Assembly (NCBI GenBank): GCA_905233625.1
Contig: CAJOFJ010000016.1
Coordinates: forward strand, 1-42,779
Direction: 5' to 3'
Length of the DNA stretch: 42,779 nucleotides
Origin: an uncultured Bacteroidales bacterium
Lineage (GTDB): Bacteria; Bacteroidota; Bacteroidia; Bacteroidales; WCHB1-69
Positions 1 to 7,633 of the stretch are shown piece by piece. Position 1 is the stretch's first letter. Each line of letters starts with the position of its first letter. Below the pieces are notes generated by a model. It saw only the letters and a list, made by a program, of their open reading frames with translations. It made no database searches and had not been told where the DNA came from. The translations under genes and the position numbers were made by a program.

Positions 1-71
1 GTTATAATTAATTCATGTGATACAAAAATACATATTTTTCAACAACTCCATTCCTTGAATTTTTGACACTG

Positions 72-79
72 CAAAACTA
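72..79 (-). promoter_or_regulatory. Possible leftward -7 promoter element
   Basis: On the minus strand this reads TAGTTTTG, a match to the Bacteroidota -7 consensus TAnnTTTG, pointing out of the left edge of the window. No TTTG/TTG is seen at the expected distance upstream, and no gene to the left is visible, so the assignment is weak. Confidence 0.3.
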
Positions 80-95
80 AAGGCGGGGTTAATAG

Positions 96-122
96 GATTA
101 CGTGCTTTCAGCACGGCTAATC
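96..122. repeat. Palindromic hairpin element
   Basis: GATTA-CGTGCT, a TTC loop, then AGCACG-GC-TAATC form an 11-bp stem with a two-base bulge. It has no T-tract, so it does not look like an intrinsic terminator. It resembles dispersed REP-like palindromes of Bacteroidota intergenic DNA, but no second copy is seen in this window. The rest of the 315-base non-coding stretch at the left edge is A/T-rich and holds only this hairpin and the glutamine synthetase promoter. Confidence 0.5.
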
Positions 123-234
123 GCTTATTGTATGCCACTTATAAAAAACTTTTAGCACCAACCTAAAAAAAATAGCAACACTAGTAATGAAAAAAAAAGT
201 AGCACTAACAACAAAAAACTTTTCTTTCAAATGC

Positions 235-265
235 TTGATAATCTCAAAAACTTTACGTACCTTTG
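235..265 (+). promoter_or_regulatory. Promoter of glutamine synthetase
   Basis: TTG at 235-237 and TACCTTTG at 258-265 are separated by 20 bases, a good fit to the Bacteroidota TTTG-N(19-21)-TAnnTTTG promoter. It sits about 50 bases upstream of the ATG at 316. An A-rich tract upstream (about 158-220) could act as an UP-like element. Confidence 0.7.
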
Positions 266-315
266 CAACCCCTAAAAGTATCGACATAAATTGAAATAAT
301 ATAAATAAAAGCATC

Positions 316-1821
316 ATGAAAGAAAACTTGTTAATGAGCATGAATCCTCTGGTAAACTACCTGAAGAAGGATCCGAAAGAATTTACAAAAGCTGACATTA
401 TCAAATTCATCGAGGAGAAGGAAATCCCGATGATCAACTTCCATTATGTGGCAGGTGACGGTCGTCTGAAAACCCTGAATTTCGTGCTGAATAACCGCGA
501 ATATCTGGAACAGATTCTGTCCGCCGGCGAGCGAGTTGACGGCTCCAACATTTTCCCGTCATTCATCCATGCCGGTTCCAGCGACTTGTATGTGGTGCCC
601 CGTTTCAGCACTGCTTTCCTGGATCCATTCGCCGAGATTCCGACCATTTCCATGCTGTGCTCTTATTTCAACAAGGACGGCCAGCCGATGGAAAATTCTC
701 CCGAATATGTGTTGCGCAAAGCTTCTGAGGCCTTCACCAAGGTGACCGGCATGAAGTTCCAGGCCATGGGCGAGCTGGAATACTACGTGATTGGCGACAA
801 GGACGATCTGTACCTGACTCCTGACCAGCGTGGCTATCACGAATCCACTCCGTTCACCAAATTCGAGGAATTCCGCAAAGAATGCATGCTGAATATCTCC
901 AAGTTGGGTGGTCAGATTAAGTACGGTCACTCCGAAGTGGGTAACTTCACCATGGATGACAGAATTTACGAGCAGAATGAGATTGAATTTCTGGTGACCG
1001 ACGTTCAGGATGCCGCCGACCAGCTGATACTGGCCAAGTGGATCATCAGAAACTTAGCTTATCAGTATGGTTTGGATGTCACTTTCGCTCCGAAAATCAC
1101 TGCTGGCAAAGCCGGTAGTGGTCTGCACATCCACACACGCATTGTCAAAGACGGTAAGAACCAGTATGTTACCAAAGGCAAGCTGAATACCATCGCTCAT
1201 TCCGCTATCGCCGGTTTCATGACCTGCGCTTCCTCACTGACTGCTTTCGGCAATACCAATCCTACTTCTTACTTCCGTTTGGTGCCCCATCAGGAAGCTC
1301 CCACTTCCATTTGCTGGGGTGACCGTAACCGCTCGGTGTTGGTGAGAGTGCCGCTGGGCTGGACCCACAAAAACGACATGGTGGCCATGGTGAACCCGAT
1401 GGAGAAACCTGCCCGTATGGATTTGTCACAAAAACAAACAGTCGAGTTCCGTTGTCCAGACGGTTCTGCTGACATTTACCTGCTCTTGGCCGGTTTGTGT
1501 GTGGCTGCCCGTCACGGTTTCGAAATGGAAGGTGCCCTCGATTTCGCCAAGAAGACCTATGTGGATGTCAATATTCACAAGGCCGAAAACAAGGCTAAAT
1601 TGGAAAGCCTGGCTCAGCTGCCCGCTTCTTGCTGGGAGTCTGCCGATGAGCTCAGCGCCCACCGCGATATTTTCGAGCAGCACGGCGTTTTCAATGCCGA
1701 GATGATTGACGACATCATTAAGATGCTGAAATCTTATAAGGACAAGAACATCCGCGAGGAAATCGCCAAACACCCTGAAAAGATGCTCGAACTTGTACAT
1801 AACTATTTCCATTGCGGATAA
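316..1821 (+). CDS. glnA: Glutamine synthetase
   Basis: The 501-residue product is a glutamine synthetase, which condenses glutamate and ammonia with ATP to make glutamine in the cytoplasm. The family layout is visible: an N-terminal beta-grasp region, then the catalytic barrel with ELEYYVI (metal-ligand glutamate), ITAGKAGSGLHIH (ammonia/metal-binding histidine region), WGDRNRSVLVRVP (ATP/glutamate-binding arginines) and VEFRCPDGSADIYL. At about 500 residues it matches the shorter type of the family rather than the roughly 730-residue GSIII also common in Bacteroidota. I see no adenylylation-loop tyrosine that I can place with confidence, so regulation is left open. The start ATG follows a good promoter at 235-265 without a Shine-Dalgarno. 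It appears to be monocistronic or loosely linked to the next gene, with a repeat array between. Confidence 0.93.
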   Translation: MKENLLMSMNPLVNYLKKDPKEFTKADIIKFIEEKEIPMINFHYVAGDGRLKTLNFVLNNREYLEQILSAGERVDGSNIFPSFIHAGSSDLYVVPRFSTAFLDPFAEIPTISMLCSYFNKDGQPMENSPEYVLRKASEAFTKVTGMKFQAMGELEYYVIGDKDDLYLTPDQRGYHESTPFTKFEEFRKECMLNISKLGGQIKYGHSEVGNFTMDDRIYEQNEIEFLVTDVQDAADQLILAKWIIRNLAYQYGLDVTFAPKITAGKAGSGLHIHTRIVKDGKNQYVTKGKLNTIAHSAIAGFMTCASSLTAFGNTNPTSYFRLVPHQEAPTSICWGDRNRSVLVRVPLGWTHKNDMVAMVNPMEKPARMDLSQKQTVEFRCPDGSADIYLLLAGLCVAARHGFEMEGALDFAKKTYVDVNIHKAENKAKLESLAQLPASCWESADELSAHRDIFEQHGVFNAEMIDDIIKMLKSYKDKNIREEIAKHPEKMLELVHNYFHCG

Positions 1822-1826
1822 AATAT

Positions 1827-1926
1827 ACGTTAAGACGTAAAGACGTGGAGGCGTTAAGACGAGATTTCATCACACCGTCTTCACGAGCGAGCGTAGCGAG
1901 TGTCTCCACGTCTCACCGCCTTGACG
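1827..1926 (+). repeat. Period-8 inverted array, CGTTAAGA family, copy 1
   Basis: Just after the glutamine synthetase stop, octamers run in exact phase from 1827: ACGTTAAG, ACGTAAAG, ACGTGGAG, GCGTTAAG. The right part (about 1900-1926) carries the reverse complement of the same unit family, e.g. GACGTGGAG at 1842-1850 against CTCCACGTC at 1904-1912. The centre holds AGCGAG twice around CGT. The whole could fold into a long imperfect hairpin. A second copy with the same layout, inverted, lies at 13634-13746. Confidence 0.75.
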
Positions 1927-1933
1927 AAAATAA

Positions 1934-1970
1934 TTGGCACATTAGCACATTGTCTCATTAGCACATTATC
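1934..1970 (+). repeat. Period-8 tandem array, TTAGCACA family
   Basis: Four octamers in phase, TTGGCACA, TTAGCACA, TTGTCTCA, TTAGCACA, end two bases before the ATG of the next gene. It directly follows the CGTTAAGA-family array, so two array families are stacked in the same 150-base gap. Confidence 0.7.
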
Positions 1971-1971
1971 A

Positions 1972-2487
1972 ATGGAATTCGCATTGTATATTATCGGTAC
2001 GCTGTTGGTGGCGGTGATTGTTTTTCTGACCGCTTTCTTCTCCATGAGGATGTTTATCAGAAATGAAGAACGCAAACGCCTGCTGGAACTGAAGGAGCAC
2101 AACAGGTCTGTTATCGCTCCCATTCGTCTGCAGGCCTACGAGCGCATGGCCATGTTTTTGGAGCGGATAGAACCTAATCAGTTGATATTGAGATTGAACG
2201 ATGGAAATACCCCCAATGGGGACTTGCGCCAGCTGCTCATTGCCTCCATCCGGGCCGAGTTTGAACATAATTTGTCACAGCAGATTTATCTTTCGAATGA
2301 TGTGTGGAACAAAATCTGCAATGCCAAGGAAGAAACTATCCGTATCATCAATATCAGCTCTGGCAAAATCACTCCAGATGCTCCTGGCATTGAGCTGGTT
2401 TCGGCTATCCTGGAGCAAACAGCCGGCCAATCGCCCATCGCCGAGGCGATGGAGGCTTTGAAAGAAGAAATCAGGCTGATATTTTAA
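1972..2487 (+). CDS. Membrane-anchored protein of unknown function
   Basis: This 171-residue protein begins with one hydrophobic segment (about residues 4-24, ALYIIGTLLVAVIVFLTAFF), followed by a charged cytoplasmic-looking helix (FIRNEERKRLLELKEHN) and a mostly helical domain with the run PIRLQAYERMAMFLERIEP. I do not recognise an enzymatic motif; it looks like a conserved small inner-membrane-anchored protein of Bacteroidota. The start at 1972 is preferred over an in-frame ATG at 1900 because the upstream extension is encoded by the repeat array and would place charged and array-derived residues in front of the membrane segment. No promoter of the usual type is seen in front of it, so it may be read from the glutamine synthetase promoter. 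Confidence 0.7.
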   Translation: MEFALYIIGTLLVAVIVFLTAFFSMRMFIRNEERKRLLELKEHNRSVIAPIRLQAYERMAMFLERIEPNQLILRLNDGNTPNGDLRQLLIASIRAEFEHNLSQQIYLSNDVWNKICNAKEETIRIINISSGKITPDAPGIELVSAILEQTAGQSPIAEAMEALKEEIRLIF

Positions 2488-2496
2488 TGTGCTGAT

Positions 2497-2585
2497 GAAT
2501 TAAGAACTAAAAACTAAAATAACCAATAAGTGGTGCGAACTTCATACATTTAATATTCTTAACTCTTAATTCTTAGTTCTTAATT
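2497..2585 (+). repeat. Period-7 inverted array, AAGAACT family, copy 1
   Basis: The left arm has heptamers in phase (GAATTAA, GAACTAA, AAACTAA, 2497-2517). The right arm has TATTCTT, AACTCTT, AATTCTT, AGTTCTT (2554-2581), which are reverse complements of the left unit. The arms flank a 36-base spacer and could form an A/U-rich hairpin in RNA downstream of the small membrane protein. A second copy lies at 39454-39537. Confidence 0.75.
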
Positions 2586-2639
2586 ACTATACTTTTCTAA
2601 CGAAAAGAAACACCCTTTAACCCAAATAAGCTGAATCTA

Positions 2640-4934
2640 ATGACCAAAAAATTTATAGCGTTTATCATCTTAATAGCCAGTGTGCTGTTTGGAATGGCAC
2701 AAACCACTGTGAAAGGTTTCGTTTATGATGCCACCAGCGGAGAACCTGTGGGCTATTGTCCTGTGGTGTTGCAGGGCACTACATACGGAGCCATGACGGA
2801 ATCTAATGGTAACTTTCTCATTGACAAGGTGCCCCAGGGTCGTTATGTGCTGTCTATCAATTTTTTTGGCTATGATTCTTTCATTGACACCATTGAGGTG
2901 GGTAATAAAATGGTGATCAAACGTTATCAGATAATTCCCTCGAAAGTGTCCTTGGATGAAATTCAGGTGACAGCGGAAACAGACCGTAAAGTACAGGAAA
3001 CCCGTACGGCCGTTATTAGCATTACTCCTAAGGAAATGACCAAGATGCCAGCCATTGGTGGCCAGCCTGACTTTGCCCAGTATCTTCAAGTATTGCCGGG
3101 TATCATCTCCACCGGTGACCAGGGAGGTCAGCTGTATGTGCGTGGCGGTACGCCCATCCAGAATATGCTGTTGCTGGATGGTATGATTGTCTTCAATCCA
3201 TTCCATTCCATCGGTTTGTTTTCGGTGTTTGACATGGACATTATGAGCAATGCCGACATTTATACCGGTGGTTTCGGGGCAGAGTTTGGCGGGCGCATTT
3301 CTTCTGTCATGAATATCAAAACAAAAGACGGTAACAAGAAACGCTTGTCAGGAAAAATCGATGTGAGCAATATCGGGGCCCAGGTGTTATTGGAAGGTCC
3401 TCTTGTCAAGATGAAAGAGGGCAGAAAGACCGCCATGAGCTTCATATTGTCGGGAAAAGGCTCTTTCTTGGAGCAATCTGCCAAAGTATTCTACCCGTAT
3501 GTGAAAAATGAAAATGGCTTGCCATATAATTTCTTGGATATTTATGGAAAGGTGACTTTGGCAGGTCAAGGCGGTTCGAAATTTAATATTTTTGGATTCA
3601 ACTTTATGGATAGGGTCAATTACAACAGCTCTATCCAATATAATTGGAACAACTGGGGTATTGGCGCCAATTTCCTGTTGGTGCCCGGCCAGGCCAACAC
3701 CACTATTGAAGGTACTTTTGCCTATTCTGACTATGTATCCAAAATCAATGACCCCGCTTATCAGTCCGATGGTTCATACAGTAAGTATACCCATACAGGA
3801 GGTTTTAATTTCAATCTTGTTTTTAATTATTACGTAGGTCGAAGTGTTTTCAATATCGGAGTAAATGCCGTGGGTTTCAATACGGAATATAAATACTGGA
3901 CTAAATATGGAGACAAAGAGTATCCGAAAGATTATACTACTGACATTTCGGTTTTTGTCAAATACAAATATAATTACAAGAATAAGTTGCTGATCGAACC
4001 GAGCTTCCGTCTGATGTACTATACTTCATTGAGCAAGGTGTCTCCAGAGCCGCGTTTGGCCTTGAAATATAATATTACGAAAACAATCCGTTTGAAGATG
4101 TCTGGCGGTTTGTATTCTCAAAATTATGTGGCTGTCACCTCCGACCGTGATGTGGTGAATTTGTTCTATGGTTATGTTTCCAGTCCTTCGCAGTTGAGCA
4201 TAACCCCTACGTTGCCGAATGGGAAAAAGCCGAAAAACCGACTTCAGACTGCTCAACATGCGGTGTTGGGACTTGAATTGGATATGCTGAAATATACCAG
4301 TATTAATATTGAGGGATATTACAAGCATTTCTCCCAGTTGATTTCCGTCAACCGATACATGGTTGATGAGCAGGCGGATGAAATATTCATGTGGGAGCAG
4401 GGACATGCCTACGGTGGAGATATTTCCATCAAGTTTGAATATAAGGGACTGTATCTCTGGGGTGTTTATTCTTTAGGTTGGGTGAAGCGTACCGACACAA
4501 AGGTAACATACGCACCTAATTTTGATCGTCGTCATAATATTAACATATTGGCTTCATACGCCTTTGGCAAACGCCGTTCCTGGCAGATTGACGTGCGCTG
4601 GAACTTCGGTTCAGGTTTCCCCTTTACGCAGACCCAGGCCTATTATCCCAGCTTTGTCCCCACGGGCGGTATTGGCGACGACATCATCCATGCCAACGAG
4701 GATTTGGATTTCGTGCTGGACGATTTGAATCAGGGCCGTTTGCCTTCTTATCATCGATTGGATATCAGTTTTAAGAAGAAATTCTTCATCGGCGAACGGC
4801 ATACCATTGAATTGAATGCTTCTCTCACCAATGTATATAACTACAGCAATGTGTTCTATGTGAACCGTATCACCAACGAGGTGGTATATCAGCTGCCCTT
4901 CCTGTATTACTTCGGCATGAACTGGAGGTTCTAA
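2640..4934 (+). CDS. TonB-dependent receptor with carboxypeptidase-like N-terminal domain
   Basis: The 764-residue product has a signal peptide (residues 1-20, MTKKFIAFIILIASVLFGMA). A carboxypeptidase-regulatory-like beta domain (about 22-105, starting VKGFVYDATSGEPV) follows. Next come a TonB plug (about 115-235, with QVLPGI and GGTPIQNMLLLDGM) and a long beta-barrel ending in an aromatic C-terminus (YYFGMNWRF). Proteins of this build import large or scarce ligands across the outer membrane using TonB energy. At under 800 residues it is shorter than SusC-type receptors, and no SusD partner is adjacent, so a polysaccharide role is not supported; the ligand is unknown. The gene ends 7 bases before the convergent carbonic anhydrase gene. 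Confidence 0.9.
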   Translation: MTKKFIAFIILIASVLFGMAQTTVKGFVYDATSGEPVGYCPVVLQGTTYGAMTESNGNFLIDKVPQGRYVLSINFFGYDSFIDTIEVGNKMVIKRYQIIPSKVSLDEIQVTAETDRKVQETRTAVISITPKEMTKMPAIGGQPDFAQYLQVLPGIISTGDQGGQLYVRGGTPIQNMLLLDGMIVFNPFHSIGLFSVFDMDIMSNADIYTGGFGAEFGGRISSVMNIKTKDGNKKRLSGKIDVSNIGAQVLLEGPLVKMKEGRKTAMSFILSGKGSFLEQSAKVFYPYVKNENGLPYNFLDIYGKVTLAGQGGSKFNIFGFNFMDRVNYNSSIQYNWNNWGIGANFLLVPGQANTTIEGTFAYSDYVSKINDPAYQSDGSYSKYTHTGGFNFNLVFNYYVGRSVFNIGVNAVGFNTEYKYWTKYGDKEYPKDYTTDISVFVKYKYNYKNKLLIEPSFRLMYYTSLSKVSPEPRLALKYNITKTIRLKMSGGLYSQNYVAVTSDRDVVNLFYGYVSSPSQLSITPTLPNGKKPKNRLQTAQHAVLGLELDMLKYTSINIEGYYKHFSQLISVNRYMVDEQADEIFMWEQGHAYGGDISIKFEYKGLYLWGVYSLGWVKRTDTKVTYAPNFDRRHNINILASYAFGKRRSWQIDVRWNFGSGFPFTQTQAYYPSFVPTGGIGDDIIHANEDLDFVLDDLNQGRLPSYHRLDISFKKKFFIGERHTIELNASLTNVYNYSNVFYVNRITNEVVYQLPFLYYFGMNWRF

Positions 4935-4941
4935 ATAGGGA

Positions 4942-5490
4942 TTAGATAATAGGAATTTCCTCCAACAAACCCGTCTCCGAGTCTATGATAAAGCCTCGGA
5001 CCACAACATCTTTGGGAACGAGAGGATGGGTTGTAATGGTTTCGACGGTTTTGCGGACGGATTCAGCGGTATCTTTGAAGCCTTCCAACCAATGGTTCAG
5101 GTCGATGCCGCATTTGCGTATGGTGTCCAACGTTTCGTCTGTCACGCCGCGGGCAATCATCTCATGATGGAAGTGGTCGTAACTCATGTGGCAGGCACCA
5201 CAGTGGCTATGTGCCACCACCATGATTTCTTTCACTCCCAACTCATAGATGGCGACAATGAGGCTGCGCATCGCCGAGTCGAAAGCCGAAATCACCAAGC
5301 CACCAGCGTTTTTGATAATCTTCGCATCACCATTCTTCAACCCAAGCGCTGCGGGCAGAAGTTCCGTCAGTCGGGTGTCCATGCACGATAACACGGCCAA
5401 TTTCTTGTCGGGGTATTTGTCGGTAAGATATTGTTCGTAGCCTTTCTGTTCTACGAATGTTTTGTTGAAAGCGATAATTTGGTCTATCAT
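4942..5490 (-). CDS. Beta-class carbonic anhydrase
   Basis: The 182-residue enzyme interconverts CO2 and bicarbonate in the cytoplasm. The zinc and catalytic residues of the beta class are present: C36-x-D38-x-R40 in SCMDTRL, then H94-S-H-C97 in the run AHSHCGAC, with the glycine-rich NAGG between them. The length fits the compact bacterial subgroup of about 180-190 residues. An upstream in-frame ATG at 5529 would add 13 residues (MYFCRWILITIFI), but family members start with the MIDQIIAFNK-like helix, so 5490 was chosen. It lies downstream of tRNA-Leu, separated from it by a terminator, and is convergent with the TonB receptor. Confidence 0.9.
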   Translation of the reverse strand: MIDQIIAFNKTFVEQKGYEQYLTDKYPDKKLAVLSCMDTRLTELLPAALGLKNGDAKIIKNAGGLVISAFDSAMRSLIVAIYELGVKEIMVVAHSHCGACHMSYDHFHHEMIARGVTDETLDTIRKCGIDLNHWLEGFKDTAESVRKTVETITTHPLVPKDVVVRGFIIDSETGLLEEIPII

Positions 5491-5550
5491 AATGAATATT
5501 GTTATCAAAATCCATCTGCAAAAGTACACAAATTTCCGATTTCAGAAAAG

Positions 5551-5582
5551 AAAAAGAGGATGTCATCGACATCCTCTTTTTT
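5551..5582 (-). terminator. Intrinsic terminator after tRNA-Leu
   Basis: A perfect 9-bp stem (GAGGATGTC at 5556-5564 with GACATCCTC at 5568-5576) has a 3-base loop and A/T tracts on both sides. Read leftward it ends tRNA-Leu transcription before the carbonic anhydrase gene. Confidence 0.85.
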
Positions 5583-5584
5583 CG

Positions 5585-5668
5585 TACCCAGGGCCGGGAT
5601 CGAACCGGCACGAGTGTTACCTCATCGGTTTTTGAGACCGACGCGTCTACCAATTCCGCCACCTAGGC
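5585..5668 (-). tRNA. tRNA-Leu, anticodon CAA
   Basis: The minus strand folds as a type II tRNA of 84 nt. The acceptor stem GCCTAGG pairs with CCTGGGT (one U-G and one G-U pair), with discriminator A at 5585 and no encoded CCA. The anticodon stem TCGGT/ACCGA encloses the loop CTCAAAA, so the anticodon is CAA, reading UUG leucine. There is a long variable arm and a canonical GGTTCGATCC T-arm. It lies directly downstream of lysS and has its own -7 element. Confidence 0.95.
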
Positions 5669-5701
5669 ATTGATTGATTGAGCTGGTCAAAAATCAGGCT
5701 G

Positions 5702-5709
5702 CAAAAATA
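5702..5709 (-). promoter_or_regulatory. -7 element for tRNA-Leu
   Basis: On the minus strand this reads TATTTTTG, 33 bases upstream of the tRNA 5' end and just beyond the lysS stop. A TTGA at 5727-5730 is a weak upstream box with slightly short spacing (17). Confidence 0.6.
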
Positions 5710-5744
5710 CAACTTTTTTTGATATCTCAATCAATAAATTTGAA

Positions 5745-7457
5745 TTATTTTTCAACCCATGATTTGATGGTGTCCAAAGGCACTGCCGGCACGTCCATTT
5801 TCAGCTTCTTTCGCATGCCTCCCAAGTCATTGAGCAGCTTGTTGGGGTTGGCGGCTTTCAGCTGGTCGATGGTGTTGATGTTCAGTTTTCGCAGCACCGG
5901 TACCCATACTTCGGGCACTCCTCTTTCCACAAAATCCTTGTCGCTGGAAGTTTCGGGCTTCTTTTCGGGACGCATCTGCGGGAAGAACAGCACATCCTGG
6001 ATGGAGGGCGAGTTGGTCATGATCATGGCCAGACGGTCGATACCGATACCCAGACCTGCTGTGGGAGGCATACCGATTTCCAGTGATTTCAGGAAGTCCT
6101 CGTCCAATACCATTGATTCGGTATCGCCACGCTTTCCTAACTCCAACTGGTCCTCGAAACGCTTGCGCTGGTCGATAGGGTCGTTGAGCTCGGAGTAGGC
6201 GTTGCATATTTCCTTGCCGTTGCACATGGCCTCGAAACGCTCGGTCAAACCGGGTTTGCTGCGGTGTTTCTTGGTCAGCGGCGACATTTCAATCGGGTAA
6301 TCGTAGATGAAGGTCGGCTGGATGAGCTTGTGCTCGCAGGTTTCGCCGAAGATTTCGTCAATCAGCTTTCCCTTGCCCATGGTGGAATCCACTTTCACAC
6401 CTTGTGAAGTGGCAAATTCTGCCAGCTGGGCTTCGTCCATATTGGAAATGTCGGTGCCAGTGAAGTGCTCGATAGCTTCGAACATGGTATAGCGTTTCCA
6501 GGGGCGCTTGAAGTCGATGATATTTTCTCCCACCTGCACCTTGGTGTCACCATGCAGTGCCAGAGCGATGCGCTCCACCATCTCTTCCACACAATTCATC
6601 ATCCATTCATAATCTTTGTAAGGAACATAGAGCTCCATCTGGGTGAATTCGGGATTATGGAAGCGGTCCATACCCTCGTTGCGGAAGTCCTTGGAGAACT
6701 CATACACGCCATTGAAACCGCCCACAATCAGTTTTTTCAGATACAGCTCATCAGCGATACGCAGATAGAGGGTCATATCGAGGGTATTGTGATGGGTTTT
6801 GAACGGGCGGGCGGCGGCACCACCATAAAGGGGCTGCAGGATGGGGGTCTCCACTTCCAGGTAGCCCTTCTCGTTCAGGAAGTTACGCATGGTGTTCACC
6901 AGCAGGGTACGCTTGATGAAGGTGTCTTTTACTTGCGGGTTGACAATGAGGTCTATATAGCGTTGGCGGTAACGTTGCTCCGGATCCTGGAAAGCATCGT
7001 ACACTTTGCCGTCTTTTTCTTTCACGATGGGCAGCGGGCACACCGACTTGCACAAGATGGTGAATTCTTTCACATGGATGCTGATTTCGCCCATCTGGGT
7101 GGTGAACACAAAGCCTTTCACACCGATAATATCGCCGATATCCAGTTTTTTGAAGACGCTGTTGTACATGGTTTTGTCCTCACCGGGGCACAGTTCGTCG
7201 CGTTTGGCGTAGATCTGGATGCGGCCCACGGAATCCTGGATTTCGAAGAAAGAAACAGCTCCCATGATGCGCTGGGTCATGATACGGCCGGCGATGCTGA
7301 CATTCTGGAACTTGCTGTTGTCCTTCGGAAATTCTGTCAAAATCTCTGTGGTAGTGGCATTTACCTCATATTCCGCGGCGGGGTAGGGGTTGATGCCGAG
7401 ATTCAACAAATCCTCTAATTTCTTGCGTCTGATGATTTCCTGTTCTGATAATTCCAT
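5745..7457 (-). CDS. lysS: Lysyl-tRNA synthetase, class II
   Basis: The 570-residue enzyme charges tRNA-Lys with lysine. It has an N-terminal OB-fold anticodon-binding domain (about residues 50-160, with [23 protein letters not shown] split around the beta strands). The class II core follows: motif 1 ([17 protein letters not shown]), motif 2 ([19 protein letters not shown]) and motif 3 ([13 protein letters not shown]). After motif 3 there is an extra tail of about 70 residues ([18 protein letters not shown]) resembling a helix-hairpin-helix-like extension, longer than E. coli LysS (about 505). The start at 7457 was chosen because residues upstream of it do not resemble the family and would lie across the promoter. 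Confidence 0.96.
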   Translation of the reverse strand: MELSEQEIIRRKKLEDLLNLGINPYPAAEYEVNATTTEILTEFPKDNSKFQNVSIAGRIMTQRIMGAVSFFEIQDSVGRIQIYAKRDELCPGEDKTMYNSVFKKLDIGDIIGVKGFVFTTQMGEISIHVKEFTILCKSVCPLPIVKEKDGKVYDAFQDPEQRYRQRYIDLIVNPQVKDTFIKRTLLVNTMRNFLNEKGYLEVETPILQPLYGGAAARPFKTHHNTLDMTLYLRIADELYLKKLIVGGFNGVYEFSKDFRNEGMDRFHNPEFTQMELYVPYKDYEWMMNCVEEMVERIALALHGDTKVQVGENIIDFKRPWKRYTMFEAIEHFTGTDISNMDEAQLAEFATSQGVKVDSTMGKGKLIDEIFGETCEHKLIQPTFIYDYPIEMSPLTKKHRSKPGLTERFEAMCNGKEICNAYSELNDPIDQRKRFEDQLELGKRGDTESMVLDEDFLKSLEIGMPPTAGLGIGIDRLAMIMTNSPSIQDVLFFPQMRPEKKPETSSDKDFVERGVPEVWVPVLRKLNINTIDQLKAANPNKLLNDLGGMRKKLKMDVPAVPLDTIKSWVEK

Positions 7458-7485
7458 GATTTTTCTTCGTTGATGATACAAACTG

Positions 7486-7517
7486 CAAAAATACAAAATA
7501 ATTAGCAAACAAGCAAA
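7486..7517 (-). promoter_or_regulatory. Promoter of lysS
   Basis: On the minus strand TTTG (7514-7517) and TATTTTTG (7486-7493) are spaced by 20 bases, 29 bases in front of the lysS ATG. The TTTG box lies inside a period-8 array. Confidence 0.75.
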
Positions 7518-7530
7518 TTGGCAAATCTGC
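7499..7530 (+). repeat. Period-8 tandem array, AAATTAGC family, overlapping a promoter
   Basis: Four octamers in phase end in GC: TAATTAGC, AAACAAGC, AAATTGGC, AAATCTGC. It occupies the gap between divergent lysS and the sensor kinase and overlaps the -33 box of lysS. No inverted second arm is seen. Confidence 0.65.
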
Positions 7531-7606
7531 CGATATGTTGATGCGTAAATTGTTATTTTTCGGAAATTACATTCAAAATAAATTATTTCGATATTCATTA
7601 AAATTG

Positions 7607-7614
7607 TAATTTTG
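7607..7614 (+). promoter_or_regulatory. -7 element of the sensor kinase operon
   Basis: TAATTTTG lies 20 bases upstream of the kinase ATG, implying a very short leader. The upstream box is poor (TTT at 7586-7588). Confidence 0.55.
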
Positions 7615-7633
7615 CATTTTCAAAAATGAAAAA

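Noticed and set aside
96-122. tRNA fragment at the left edge
   Set aside because: The hairpin has no T-arm or anticodon arm and does not fit a tRNA.
6465-7418. 317-codon open frame antisense to lysS
   Set aside because: It is fully inside lysS, histidine-rich as expected from the reverse frame, with no promoter.
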